The translations under genes and the position numbers were made by a program. Below are positions 1-17,420 of a stretch of DNA of 64,000 nucleotides, piece by piece; position 1 is the first letter of the stretch; every line of letters begins with the position of its first letter. Source of the stretch: Cordilura impudica (taxonomy: Eukaryota; Arthropoda; Insecta; Diptera; Scathophagidae); assembly GCA_963682025.1 (NCBI GenBank), contig OY821518.1, forward strand, positions 222,261,840-222,325,839, in the 5' to 3' direction. The notes below the pieces were generated by a model that did no database searches, was not told where the DNA came from, and saw nothing but the letters and a program-made list of their open reading frames with translations.

Positions 1-54
1 TAAACATTAATGGCATAAAATTATATATCCAAAAATCCAATTTGATTGCTATTA

Positions 55-622
55 AACAAAACAAAGTTTTTATTAAAACTCTCTTTGCTTATGCATATGA
101 CTGTGTGACTGTGCGTGATTTTGCGTGACTATTTTAAAACTAATCTTTGGTAACAAGTCTATGGAGCAAGTTTCAGATTGATTGGATGATGGAAGTGGGG
201 TTTAAATCACTCCGTGACTGTGCGTGACTATGCTTGACTATCTTTAAGTTAATATTTGGTGACAACAAGTCTGTGGACCAAGTTTCAGATATATTGGATG
301 AGGGTAAATGGTGTTTAAACAGTCTGTAACTGTGCGTGACTATGTGTGACCATCTTAAAATTAATCTTTGGCCACAACAAGACTATGGACAAAGCTTCAG
401 ATCGAGCGGATGAAGGGAAGTGAGGGTTTAATCTCTCCTGACTGTGCGTGACTGTGCGTGACAATGTCAAAGTTAATCTTTTTTCACGGCAAGTCTATCG
501 ACCAAGTGACTGTGCATGACTATGCGTGACTGTGCGCGGCTACCACAAAATTAATCTATAGTCACAACAAGACTATGGGTCAAGTTTCAGATCAATTGGA
601 TGAGGGGGAATGGGGTTGCCCC
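55..622 (+). repeat. Family A dispersed repeat, copy 1, with internal ~115-bp minisatellite
   Basis: The unit contains GTGACTGTGCGTGACTATGC, then a non-repetitive stretch with ACAACAAGTCTATGGAC and CAAGTTTCAGATCGAT, then GGATGAGGG. It recurs about five times. The same repeat occurs at 28681-29286 (opposite orientation), 45277-45983 and 59556-60212 (opposite). The start, AAAACAAAGTTTTTATTAAA, matches one end of the other copies. The other end, with (GACA)n and GAGTTAAAAGA, is missing here, so this copy is truncated near 620. I see no coding potential. Confidence 0.8.
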
Positions 623-1250
623 ATGACTGGGTTAGCGATATCATAACAAAATTAAATTTCATATCGATATGATTGCATGTAGAATGCAATCAATAAAAAA
701 AAATGGATTTAATAATACTTTATATTTTGAACATTTTTTAAATTTTTTTAAAATTTTCAAAACGTTTACCGACTGTGGGGCCCTGAAGATGAACTCCAAT
801 CGAAACTACATTTTAGTAGTATTTTAATATCAGTACAAATAGATACCGCTTAGGGCCGAAGTGAAATTCTAGCAATTGCGTGGCGCTCCATACTAAGGTA
901 TATATTTGCTTAAAATACATTTAATAACTTACATACATATTTTTTTTTAGAGAAGACTTAAATTTATAACTGAATGAATTTAAGATTTTAAGAATTGTTC
1001 TAAAGTTAAACGAACTGTATTTTCAATTGAATCAACATAAATTCAAGAACAGCTAACAAGTTTCTATTGTGATCAAACCCTTACTGTTCAGGCAACAGAA
1101 TTATTGTTCTAATGAACCCGTTTTTTAACTCCAACGAAATTCGGTTGGAAAAAATTCGGTAGCCGCAATGAATCGATTTTCTAATACTAGAAAAGATACG
1201 TTTTTGTAAAGTTAGAGAAATATGGAATAAATTGCAATTGAATTAAGATA
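623..1250. other. AT-rich DNA, no feature recognised
   Basis: No open frame of note and no clear repeat. A short hairpin occurs near 672-692 (GATTGCATG / AATGCAATC). Confidence 0.5.
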
Positions 1251-1859
1251 GGGTACGTTCGTAAATGCAGTAAATTTGTGCATCACTGTGGCAGTTATGC
1301 CAAGTTTTGTTGCTGATGCGTGATCGGTTGCTACAGATGCTTTGTTACTGCTCCACAATTGCACAGAGTTTGCTTTTTAGAACGTTTTGCAAAAGATAAA
1401 AAACATGTTCACCACAATAACATTAACAAAAATTATTGAAAATCTTGATTCTAAAAATGACAACTTTTTGTTAACTTATAATAAAAACAGAATTAAAAGA
1501 AAGATGAACGACTTTTGGTTATTAGAAATCAATTAAAATTAAAAAGAAGGCGGATTCCTAAATAAAAAATTACTTTCAAATAATAAAACGACATTATTTA
1601 AATTTGTCTTAACAATTTTTATATAATGTACCACTTATTCCTCCATTCTGCACCAATGTTTAATTTTTTTTAAGCTTCGCGCTCTATTGCATCAGTAATT
1701 AAAATGTTGCCATATTTGCAAAAATTTGCGGCAGCATTGTCAATTATTTGCATAAAAAAACTTTTGACGGAAATCAGTGCTCCCAAGTGATGCTTTTTTG
1801 AACGTTTTACTTTTATTATACTGCAGTGATGCATAATTACTGCATTTACGAACTTACCC
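1251..1859. mobile_element. 609-bp TIR element (MITE-like), ATA duplication
   Basis: The left end reads GGGTACGTTCGTAAATGCAG and the right end, reverse-complemented, reads GGGTAAGTTCGTAAATGCAG. Both continue into a shared GCATCACTG and, further in, GAACGTTTT. ATA flanks both sides (1248-1250 and 1860-1862). A 63-codon minus-strand ORF at the right end consists largely of this TIR and resembles no transposase. The superfamily is uncertain: a 3-bp duplication and GGG start would fit PIF/Harbinger, but ATA is not the usual TWA, and a TA duplication is also possible. Confidence 0.6.
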
Positions 1860-1989
1860 ATACCTATCTAGCTTGACATCTAGCGTATATAAATTATTTG
1901 GACTAAAAACTTAGTCGGTTAAGTGATTTGAATGTATAAATGAAAATTGCTTTAGAGTGAATCGGATAGTTTAAAGAAATTTAGGTTTG

Positions 1990-2420
1990 AAATTTTGAAC
2001 AAATAATCTTTCCCATAAAGAATATATATTCCTGATCCTTATAACAATTCGAGTCTATGTATCGATATCCGTATGTTCGTCTGTCTATTGCAATCACGCT
2101 CACTTACAAAATAAACTATTAACCTGGATAAACTTAGAATAAAATTGCAGGTTACTTAAGTTGTGAAAATTGTGTCAAGATATGTTCTGAAATATGGATA
2201 TACCTCCAAAAATATTAAAAATTCAGTATTTGTTGTAATAATTTGGTATTAAGTTTACCTAATTGTTTAATTTTTCAAATATTTTGTTAAAGTTTTTTAT
2301 AAAAAGTGTAAGAAGCCCAGATGTTAATGTAAACATAAATCTCAGGTGGAAGGTATTGAAGATTTGGCATGGCCGAATTAGACACTTTTACTTATTAAAA
2401 TTGGTTTACATACCGCCGCA
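1990..2420 (+). repeat. INE-1-like fragment (family distinct from B)
   Basis: AATATATATTCCTGATCC, CAATTCGAGTCTATGTATCG, a short GTTCGTCTGTCTATTG run and GGCATGGCCGAATTAGACAC follow one another in the order seen in INE-1/DINE-1-type repeats of flies. Only one copy is in the window. The assignment rests on remembered motif order, not on an alignment. Confidence 0.4.
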
Positions 2421-2519
2421 GTATGTTGCCAATATATGTTACAATTATATGTTGGTTAATGGAATGGAAGCAAGAGTATAAAGATACTTATACTCTCAAC
2501 GATTCATTACTCTCTGAAG

Positions 2520-2805
2520 TTTCACATGCAGTCGTCTTTTTATGGAATTAACTGGTTTTTGTACGTACTCCGTTGGAATTTTATTCCATTTCAAATCTAT
2601 CCTACTCCCTTATTGGATATACACGCCAATCCATGCCCTCCCAATGCTTTTAACGGCTTTCTTCATCCTCTATTGGGCCCCATCATTTTTGTAAAGCATC
2701 ATTTAGTATCAACGCAGAAAATAACATCATCCCAGTTGTGGTCAGGCTTGGGGAATTTCTATTGCAGCAATGGACAATCTCTTCTTTGTGTTGTGTTGTA
2801 AGTAT
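2520..2805 (-). pseudogene. Tc1-like transposase debris
   Basis: Read on the minus strand, the segment gives WNKIPTEYVQKPVNSIKRRL, which is the C-terminal pattern of Tc1-type transposases (W-KIP-EY-Q-LV-SM-RR). Upstream of it is DDVIFCVDTK followed by a stop, then RKPLKALGGHG, which resembles a decayed first-catalytic-aspartate region (VIFSDESK) and the RKP/GG segment after it. The middle catalytic block is missing and there are several stops, so this is a deleted, dead copy. No inverted termini were found. The plus-strand ORF across it (91 codons) is a shadow. Confidence 0.5.
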
Positions 2806-4347
2806 AGGTTTTTTTCGAGCAAGATATGTCTTACTTACAATTGAAATTTTCTCTACCTTTCTTCCTACTTTCTGTCTTTCTTTTTATTCTCTCTGAAATC
2901 TTCTTTTTCCGCGTGAATTAAAATATTACCCGCCTCTTTGTTAAATATAATACTTCGGATAATTCTTGTACTGTTTTCAGATGACTGTGGTTGTAGTAAA
3001 CCAACCGAATCGCATCAATTGACGTTCAAGTTTTTAGCATAAAGTTTTTTTGATCAAAACACAAATAATTTTTTTTTTTTTTTATTATTTTTTATAAAAA
3101 TAAAAAATCTTATTTTTGATCTTTATTATTTTAATGATTGAGTTTGTAATTATTCAGGCTTAAGATCAAATATTTTAAATAAAGTAAAATCATTTGTTTA
3201 AAAAAATTGACCTATATTCTGCATGACAGATTCACAAACCCTCATCAGTAACCAAAAGCAGTAGATAGTTTGTTTGGTAAAAAGTTAAATTCATATATTT
3301 TCTGAAAACAACCAAATGAGAATTCTAGATAAAGTTATACTATTTAAGCCTTTTCCAATATAACAAACTAAAATATAAAACAACTTTGAAACAAATATAT
3401 TTTGTATACGAGTACACATTTCATACAACAATATACATGTTTGTTTTTGTCTCGAAAAAAAAAAAAAAAAACAAGAAAAACAATTTGTTTTTGCTAAACT
3501 TAATTTAGCGTAAATGGCGTGCCCTCTGTATTTTTAATGTTTATAAAAATAAAAAATCTTAGTTTTGATTTTATCATTTTAATGATTGATAATTTTTATT
3601 TATGTTTAATTAGAACATAAGACGTAACTATAATCAAAGCAAAAAAGGAAAAAGCTGATAAATGCATTTTAAAAGAATACTATAATTCAAAGTGGAAGTG
3701 TAAAAGCACATTCTTGACAACAAAATTTTGGAGTCTCTTCCCTTTTTTGTTGTATCTTTTCACATCTTTCAAATTATTACATATTTCTTAGTAAATACAT
3801 AAATAAATCAGAAATATGTCTAAAACATTTTCTTGCCAGACTGTAATTGATTTTATTTTCGTTTAAATATAGTTTCTGGCTTAATTTTGTAAAATTAAAT
3901 TAAACGAGAAAAAAATATTTGAAAAGTATTGTATTTGGTTTAGTAGGCTACTTTGATTTTTACGAATTTGAAACGAAATATTCCTTAGACAAAATATTTT
4001 TTTTTATTAGCAAACGCTTCAGTTTCATTTCATGCGGCTGGTTTGTAATTACTATTGTATTGATTTAAATTATTTTCTTTTTGGCGCCATGAAAAAAGGC
4101 CCCAATGAAAAATTGCCCCAAAGCGAAAATGAGAAATTGTCACAATTTTGAAGTCATATTAAAAATGAAGAATCTCTCCCATATCAAATATCAAAATTGG
4201 TCCCAATTCGATTTGAAACAAAAAAAGAATAAAAGCTATTTCAATGAAAAGGAGAAAAGCACACAAAAATCAAGTTTTACCAATAAAAAAAAGATCATTA
4301 TGTACATAGCCCCTAGCCAATATTAAGAAAAAGTTTAATGAATTAAC
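2806..4347. other. AT-rich non-coding DNA with homopolymer runs
   Basis: A/T-rich sequence with poly-A/T runs (for example near 3070 and 3456). One short direct repeat occurs: TTTATAAAAATAAAAAATCTTA near 3090 and again near 3540. A 73-codon ORF at 4105-4326 is lysine- and asparagine-rich, as expected of random AT-rich sequence. No gene is supported. Confidence 0.5.
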
Positions 4348-11970
<7,623 letters not shown>

Positions 11971-12041
11971 CTAGCTGTTTTTACCCGGTCTTGCCCGGGA
12001 TCCAAAGGCCTTTGACTTGAAAAATGGTTCACTATGCTTAC

Positions 12042-12792
12042 CAGGCGCTGAGTAGTTAGTGCCCAATGAACCATTCCTCAAAGGAATGAACTTTCTCCCC
12101 AAAAACTTGTATGGGATTGGGGAATTCGTTCATGGTGAAAAAATTCCCCATGTTTACGTTTTTTGGGGGAACAAATTCATTTGTTATTTCAATTTAAAAT
12201 TTTGTGATTTTTTAATTTAGAATTTTTTTTGTAAGACGCTACAGCAAAAATACTTCAAAAATAAGCTGCGAAACCGCCTTAAGTTTTTTTTTGAATTTTG
12301 TTTATTTTGTAAACATCAAATATAACGGAATCGTTTGCAAATTAAAGGAATCAGAACTTTTAAAAATTGAATTACTTCATTCAATAAGTGATCATCATTG
12401 AGCAGAGACGTCAAAGAAAAATGGAAAATGAATGCGACGTTTAAAATTGTGTCAAAAGGTTGCTTTAAGCAACTGCTTGTAGAATATGTATAGTACTTAT
12501 TGCATATACATATGTAGATAAAATTTAGCTACACGCGTGCTGCCGCGCAGTTGTCAACTTATTTTAATACCCAAATATATTTTCGGAATATTCCTATATT
12601 TTAGCTGAGCTGTGTGTTTCGCGTCCCGTCCGCGCACCGAAATTATGCTATTAAAAAGAATACAGATTTTAAACACGTTTATTGAGAGTAGTGTGGAGAA
12701 TTTGTTCATTTCTTTTGAGGACCTTTTTTAAAAAATTTGGGGATTTGTTAATTTTTTGGGGAATTTGTTCATTGGGGAGTCCGCAGCGCCTG
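12042..12792. mobile_element. 751-bp TIR element inside Helitron copy 1, CTTAC duplication
   Basis: The left end is CAGGCGCTG and the right end is CAGCGCCTG. Both run inwards into CCCAATGAACAAATTCC-type sequence and further imperfect inverted repeats rich in TTGGGGA. CTTAC flanks both sides (12037-12041 and 12793-12797), giving a 5-bp duplication. The Helitron sequence reads continuously across the empty site. Helitron copies 2 and 3 contain the same left end at the same place (near 14550 and 15760) but have lost the right end, so the insertion predates amplification. The CAGG start is hAT-like but a 5-bp duplication is not, so the superfamily is open. No ORF. Confidence 0.65.
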
Positions 12793-12856
12793 CTTACCAT
12801 AACAATATAGCATGGACTTTTTTGAGTGTATGATGTCCAAATGTTACGAATTTTAG

Positions 12857-13850
12857 TTATTCTAGAGCTTTGGGATATACAACAATTTTGGTTTTTCCTT
12901 CTGGTGCATAAACGAAAAGTTTGTGCTGGCTCCCAACTCTGGAGCAGGCGGCAAATAATTGTCTACTAGCAGATTCCAGCCCTCGAAATTCGAGTGCAAA
13001 TTCTAGGAAATTTTATTTTTTCATTAAATAAAGACCCTAAAGGTATGCTAATTAATTATAGCCAATCACAAATCAACACAAAAACAAACTCATTTTTATT
13101 ACAAACACATTAACAAATTTAATAAACACACATAGCATTGTATAGTTTTATGTATGTTTTAGTAGCAACTTTAAATGCAATTTACTCAAAATAAAGGAAA
13201 GAAATTTAAAATCTGTAGATCTGCAAATCGGCTAAAAAGAAATACCTTTCAAATAATATACGTTTGGTCAAAATGGGGATAAAACGGTAGAACAAAATAT
13301 CGGTCACAAGAAAAAGCCTAGCGTATTAATATTATAGATGAGAAAAACAGGGAGATTCGAAGTTGATACCTGCTACCGTAAGAGATTGTCCTCTTCTCTT
13401 ATGTACGTTATGTTAGGAACAACTTTTTGTACCATCTCTTGCAATGAAGAACTAACTTACAAAAGTCTTCTGGTAGGGACAGTACAGTCGTTTCAGGAGT
13501 CAGCTTGTCTTATCCGTTGGGCCTGAAGACGTTGTTGAGTCGTTTCCGGAGTTTCACATTCCCTCGACTAAGCTTGCCTTAGCCGCTGGATTTCTAGACG
13601 CACTTGAGTAGATTCAGGCATTTCCGCTTCTCTTACAAAGCTTGTCTTGATCTTTGGGCTTCAAGACGTTATTGGGTTTGCTCAGGTGTTTCAGCATTTC
13701 TCGACTCAGATTGTCTAACTCGTTGAGACTCGATACGAATTTGGGTCTGATCGGTTTCTCTAAAGTTCTGTTTGGTTGAAGCCTTTTTGCATTTGAGGTA
13801 GTACGGCCTATATGCTATGCTTTCATGTGCAAGGCACAATTGCAAATAGT
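12857..13850 (-). pseudogene. Helitron Rep/helicase gene remnant, internally deleted
   Basis: Two ends of a Helitron-encoded protein survive on the minus strand. The N-terminal part (about 13790 to 13450) shows degenerate ~30-residue arginine-rich repeats such as RNAETPEQTQ and RLEAQRSRQAL, a feature of insect Helitron proteins, with in-frame stops. The C-terminal part gives GQSLTVAGINFESPCFSH, then RQLFAACSRVG and LFVYAPEGKTKIVVY, ending at a stop at 12857-12859. This is the last helicase motif and tail of Helitron helicases. The HUH endonuclease domain and most helicase motifs are deleted. A small Helitron (12966-13336) splits the C-terminal part. Not functional. Confidence 0.75.
12966..13336 (-). 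mobile_element. 371-bp non-autonomous Helitron, copy 1
   Basis: On the minus strand it begins TCTATAATATTAATACG (preceded by A) and ends with the perfect hairpin CTCGAAATTCGAG, a 12-nt spacer and CTAG (12966-12969), followed by T. That is the classic Helitron form: insertion between A and T, no duplication. A second copy lies at 60229-60607. There is no ORF, so it depends on an autonomous partner. Removing it rejoins CFSH and RQLFAACSRVG of the surrounding helicase remnant in frame, which confirms both boundaries exactly. Confidence 0.88.
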
Positions 13851-14479
13851 TCTTTTTCCACCTTTACAACTCATTTATATAGTGAAAAAGATGAAATGGA
13901 AATATTTGTAATAGGTTGCTTTCTAATGGAGCCAAAAGGCGAGATGGGAATAGATGTAATATTTTGTTTTCCATTGTAGTTAAAAAGGCGAGATGCAAAT
14001 ATTTATAATCGGAGTATTCCTACAGCGGCAGTCAACCTGTATCTGTTCATCCATGAAATAAATCTGCACTAATTTTGGGGTGTTGCAACTCATATAGTAA
14101 AAAAGGTAAGACGGGAAAATTTGTAATAGGTTGATTTAAAATATTTAATTCATAATGTTGTTAACTCAAGAGTAGTAAGTAAAGAAATTTAGGCGTGGCC
14201 GATAAGAAGCATATGGTAACCTTAGCTGGAGTACAGGTATCGTGTGTACCAAATTTCAGAGAAATCCGTTGAAAAATAAAAATTTGTGTACCAAATAAAT
14301 ATACCAAAAAACAGAAAATGAATTTTACATAAAAAGTGGGCGTGGCCGGTATGGCGACCTTCCCTGGAGTACAGAGAACGTGTGTACCAAATTTCAGGGA
14401 AATCCGTAGAAAAATTAAAATTTGTATAGCGGTCAAACAAACAAACAAATAAACAGAAAATGAATTTTATATATATAGA
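13851..14479 (-). repeat. Helitron 5' region with ~145-bp subrepeats (copy 1)
   Basis: The minus-strand 5' part. From 14190 rightwards are two copies of a unit containing GTGGGCGTGGCCGG, a CATATGG core, GTGTGTACCAAATTTCAG and AGAAATCCGTTGAAAAAT, ending in CAAACAAACAAA and GAAAATGAATTTTATA. Small ORFs here merely read the repeat. The more internal stretch (13851-14180) is unlike the repeat and is unassigned. Confidence 0.65.
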
Positions 14480-14481
14480 AA

Positions 14482-15680
14482 CTAGCTGTTTTTACCCGGT
14501 CTTGCCCGGGATCCAAAGGCCTTTGACTTGAGGATTGGTTCACTATGCTTACCAGGCGCTGAGTACTTAGTCCCCTATGAACAAATTCCTCAAAAAAATA
14601 AATTTTCTCCCCAAAAATTTGTATGGGATTGGGGAGTTTGTTCATGATGACAAAATTCCCCAATGTTGACGTTTTTTGGGGAGTAAATTAATTTTTTATT
14701 TCAATTTAAAATTTTTGGATTATTTAAATCAGAATTTTTTTTAAGACGCTGCAGCAAAAAGGCTTCAAAAATAAGCTCCGAAACCGCTTTAAGTTTTTTT
14801 TTTTAAGTTTATTTATTTTGCTAACACCAAATATAACGGAATCGTTTGCAAATTAGAAGAATCAGAACTTTTAAAAATTGAATTACTTCATTCAATAACT
14901 GACCATCATTGAGCAGAGACGTCAAATTTAAAGAAGTTTCAAAAATTGAAAATGGATGCGACGTTTAAAATTGTGCCGAAAGGTTGCTTTATGCAACTGC
15001 TTATAGTATACTGTGGCCTATTTGGATCAACAGGTAATTATTGCACATACGTAGATCAAACTTATCATAACAGTTCTCACTGAGGTGTGTTCTGTAAATG
15101 TATGCGTGGCCGGTAAAAGCCATATGGCGACATTCCCTGGAGTATGTATCAAATTTCGTAGAAAGCCCTTGAAAAATACAAATTTCTTTAGCGAAAAATA
15201 TGCCAAAAAACAAAAATTAATTATTTAGAAAAAGTGGGCGTAAAAGTAGGCGTGGGCGGTAAGAATCATATGCCGACCTTCACTGGTACATAGAGATTAT
15301 ATATATACCAAATTTCAGAGAAATCCGTTGAAAAGTTAAAATTTGTGTAGCAAACAAATACACAAACAAACATAAAACGAATTGTTTTTTAAAAAGTGGG
15401 TGTAAAAGTAGGCGTGAGCTATAAGAGGCAGGGGCTCAGGGATCGTGTATACCAAATTTCAAAGGATTCCGTTGACAAATAAAAATTTGTATAGCGAACA
15501 AATATACAAAAAAACAGAAAATGAATTTTATATCAAAAGTGGGCGTACAAGTAGGCGTGGCATATAAAAAGCATATGGCGACCTTACGTGGAGTACGGCG
15601 ATGGTGTGTACCAAATTTCAGAGAAATCCTTTGTATAGCGGTAAAACAAACAAACAGAAAATGAATTTTATATATATAGA
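14482..15680 (-). mobile_element. Helitron copy 2 of the tandem array
   Basis: It starts (minus) TCTATATATATAAAATTC at 15680 and ends with the same CCCGGGCAAGACCGGG hairpin and CTAG at 14482-14485. Two bases (AA on plus) separate it from copy 1. It lacks the gene remnant and carries the left half of the CAGGCGCTG element plus four ~145-bp subrepeats (about 15095-15660). At 1.2 kb it is a deletion derivative. Confidence 0.8.
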
Positions 15681-15684
15681 TATA

Positions 15685-17420
15685 CTAGCTGTTTTTACCC
15701 GGTCTTGCCCGGGATAAAAAGGCCTTTGACTTGAAAAATGGTTCACTATGCTTACCAGGCACTAAGTAATTAGTCCGCAATGAACAAATTCCCCAATAAA
15801 ATTAACTTTCTCCCCAAAAATTTGTATGGACAGTAAATTAATTTTTTATTTCAATTCAAAAGTTTTTGATTTTTTAATTTAGAAGTTTTTTATAAGATGA
15901 TGCAGCAAAAATGTTTCAAAAATAAGCTGCGAAACCGCTTTAAGTTTTTTTTTTTAAAGTTATTTATAAACATCAAATATAACGGAATCGTTTGCAAATT
16001 AAAGGAATCAGAACTTTTAAAAATTTAATTACTTCATTTAACAAGTGATCATCACTGAGCAGAGAAGTCAAATTCATAGAAGTTTCAGAAATGAAAAACT
16101 AATGCGATGTTGAAAATTGTGCCGCAATTGCTTATAGTATATATGAGGCCTAGTTTGATCAACAGGTAATTATTCCACATACGTAGATAAAATCTATCAT
16201 AAGACTTTTCACTGAGCTGTGTTCCGCGATCGAGTCACGTCAGCGTCCGCGCGTTTGGCAGCCACACCCGTGCTGCCGCGCAGTTGTTGTCAACTTATTT
16301 TAATTGCCAAAATATATTTTTCAGATCATTGCGATATTTTAGCTGAGCTGCGTTCCGCGCACCGAAATGATGCTATTGAAAAGAATACTCATTTTAAATG
16401 TGTTTATTGTAGGACATACATATTGAGAGCAGCATGTAAATTTTCACTGAAATTAATATTTAACAAAATTCATTAAATAAAAATATGTAAAAATTTAAGA
16501 ACGAATTGGGGGAATATGTTAATTTTTTATTTCGGTTTAAAAAAAAATTGGGGAATTTGCTCATTTCTTTTGGGGACCTTTTTTTAAGTTTGGGGAATTT
16601 GTTCACCGTGAAGTTATTCCCGTGTAAACCAAATTTCAGAGAAATCCTTTGAAAAATACAAATTTTTATGAATTTTATATGAAAAGTGAGCGTGAAAGTA
16701 GGCGTGGTCGGTAAAAATCATATGGCGACCTTCCCTGGAATATGTACTAAATTTCGGAGAAACCATTGAAAGATAAAAATTACTATATTGAACAAATATA
16801 CCAAAAAACAAAAAATTAATTTTATAAAAATGTGGGCGTAAAGGTAAGCGTAGCAAGAAAGATATATAATGCGGCCTTCGCTGGAGTAGAGAGATCACGT
16901 TTTCCAAATTTCAGAGAAAGCCATTGAAAAATAAAAGTTTGTATAGCAATCAAACAAAGAAACAAATAAAAGGGAAAAAATAAATTTTATATTCATAGAA
17001 GTGGGCGCAAAGTAGGCGTGGCCTGTAAGAAGCATATGGTGACCTTCTCTGGAGTATAGAGATCGTGTGTACCAAATTTCAGAGAAATCCGTCGAAAAAT
17101 AAAAATTTTTATAGCGAACAAATATACAAAAAAAAAAAAAAAGAATATGAATTGCATACAAAAAGTGGGCGTAACAGTAGGCGTGACCGGTACGAAGGAT
17201 ATGACGACCTTCCCTGGAGTAGAGAGATCGTGCTTACCAAATTTCAAAGAAATCCGTTGAGAAATAAAAATTTGAATAGCGAACAAATATAAAAAAAAAC
17301 AGACAATTAATTGTATACAAAAAGTGGGCGTAAAAGTAGGCGTGGCTGGTACGAAGCTTTGTATAGCGGTCAAACAAACATACAAACAAACAAACAGAAA
17401 ATGAATTTTATATATATAGA
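15685..17420 (-). mobile_element. Helitron copy 3 of the tandem array
   Basis: The 3' end is CTAG at 15685-15688 with the hairpin at about 15698-15713. The 5' TC is at 17419-17420, preceded by A. A 4-base linker (TATA) separates it from copy 2. It contains CAGGCACTA, a mutated left end of the secondary insertion, then AT-rich sequence with TTGGGGA motifs, then at least five ~145-bp subrepeats (16620-17400). ORFs in the subrepeat area are repeat readings. Confidence 0.8.

Larger units (their letters stand above)
11971..14479 (-). mobile_element. Helitron copy 1 of a tandem array (minus orientation)
   Basis: On the minus strand the element starts TCTATATATATAAAATTC (14479) and ends with the hairpin CCCGGGCAAGACCGGG (11984-11999), then TAAAAACAG and CTAG (11971-11974), followed by T. 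This matches the Helitron layout: 5'-TC, a 3' hairpin about 10 nt before CTRR, and no target duplication. The 5' part carries ~145-bp subrepeats. The middle holds the remains of a Helitron gene (12857-13850) and two secondary insertions (12042-12792 and 12966-13336). At about 2.5 kb it is the longest copy; copies 2 and 3 lack the gene. Confidence 0.8.

Noticed and set aside
11971..17420. Interpretation of the TCTATATA...CTAG copies as RTE-type SINEs
   Set aside because: The CAAACAAACAAA and (TA)n region recalls RTE tails, but the 3' hairpin plus CTAG, the A|T flanks and a helicase remnant inside copy 1 fit a Helitron better.
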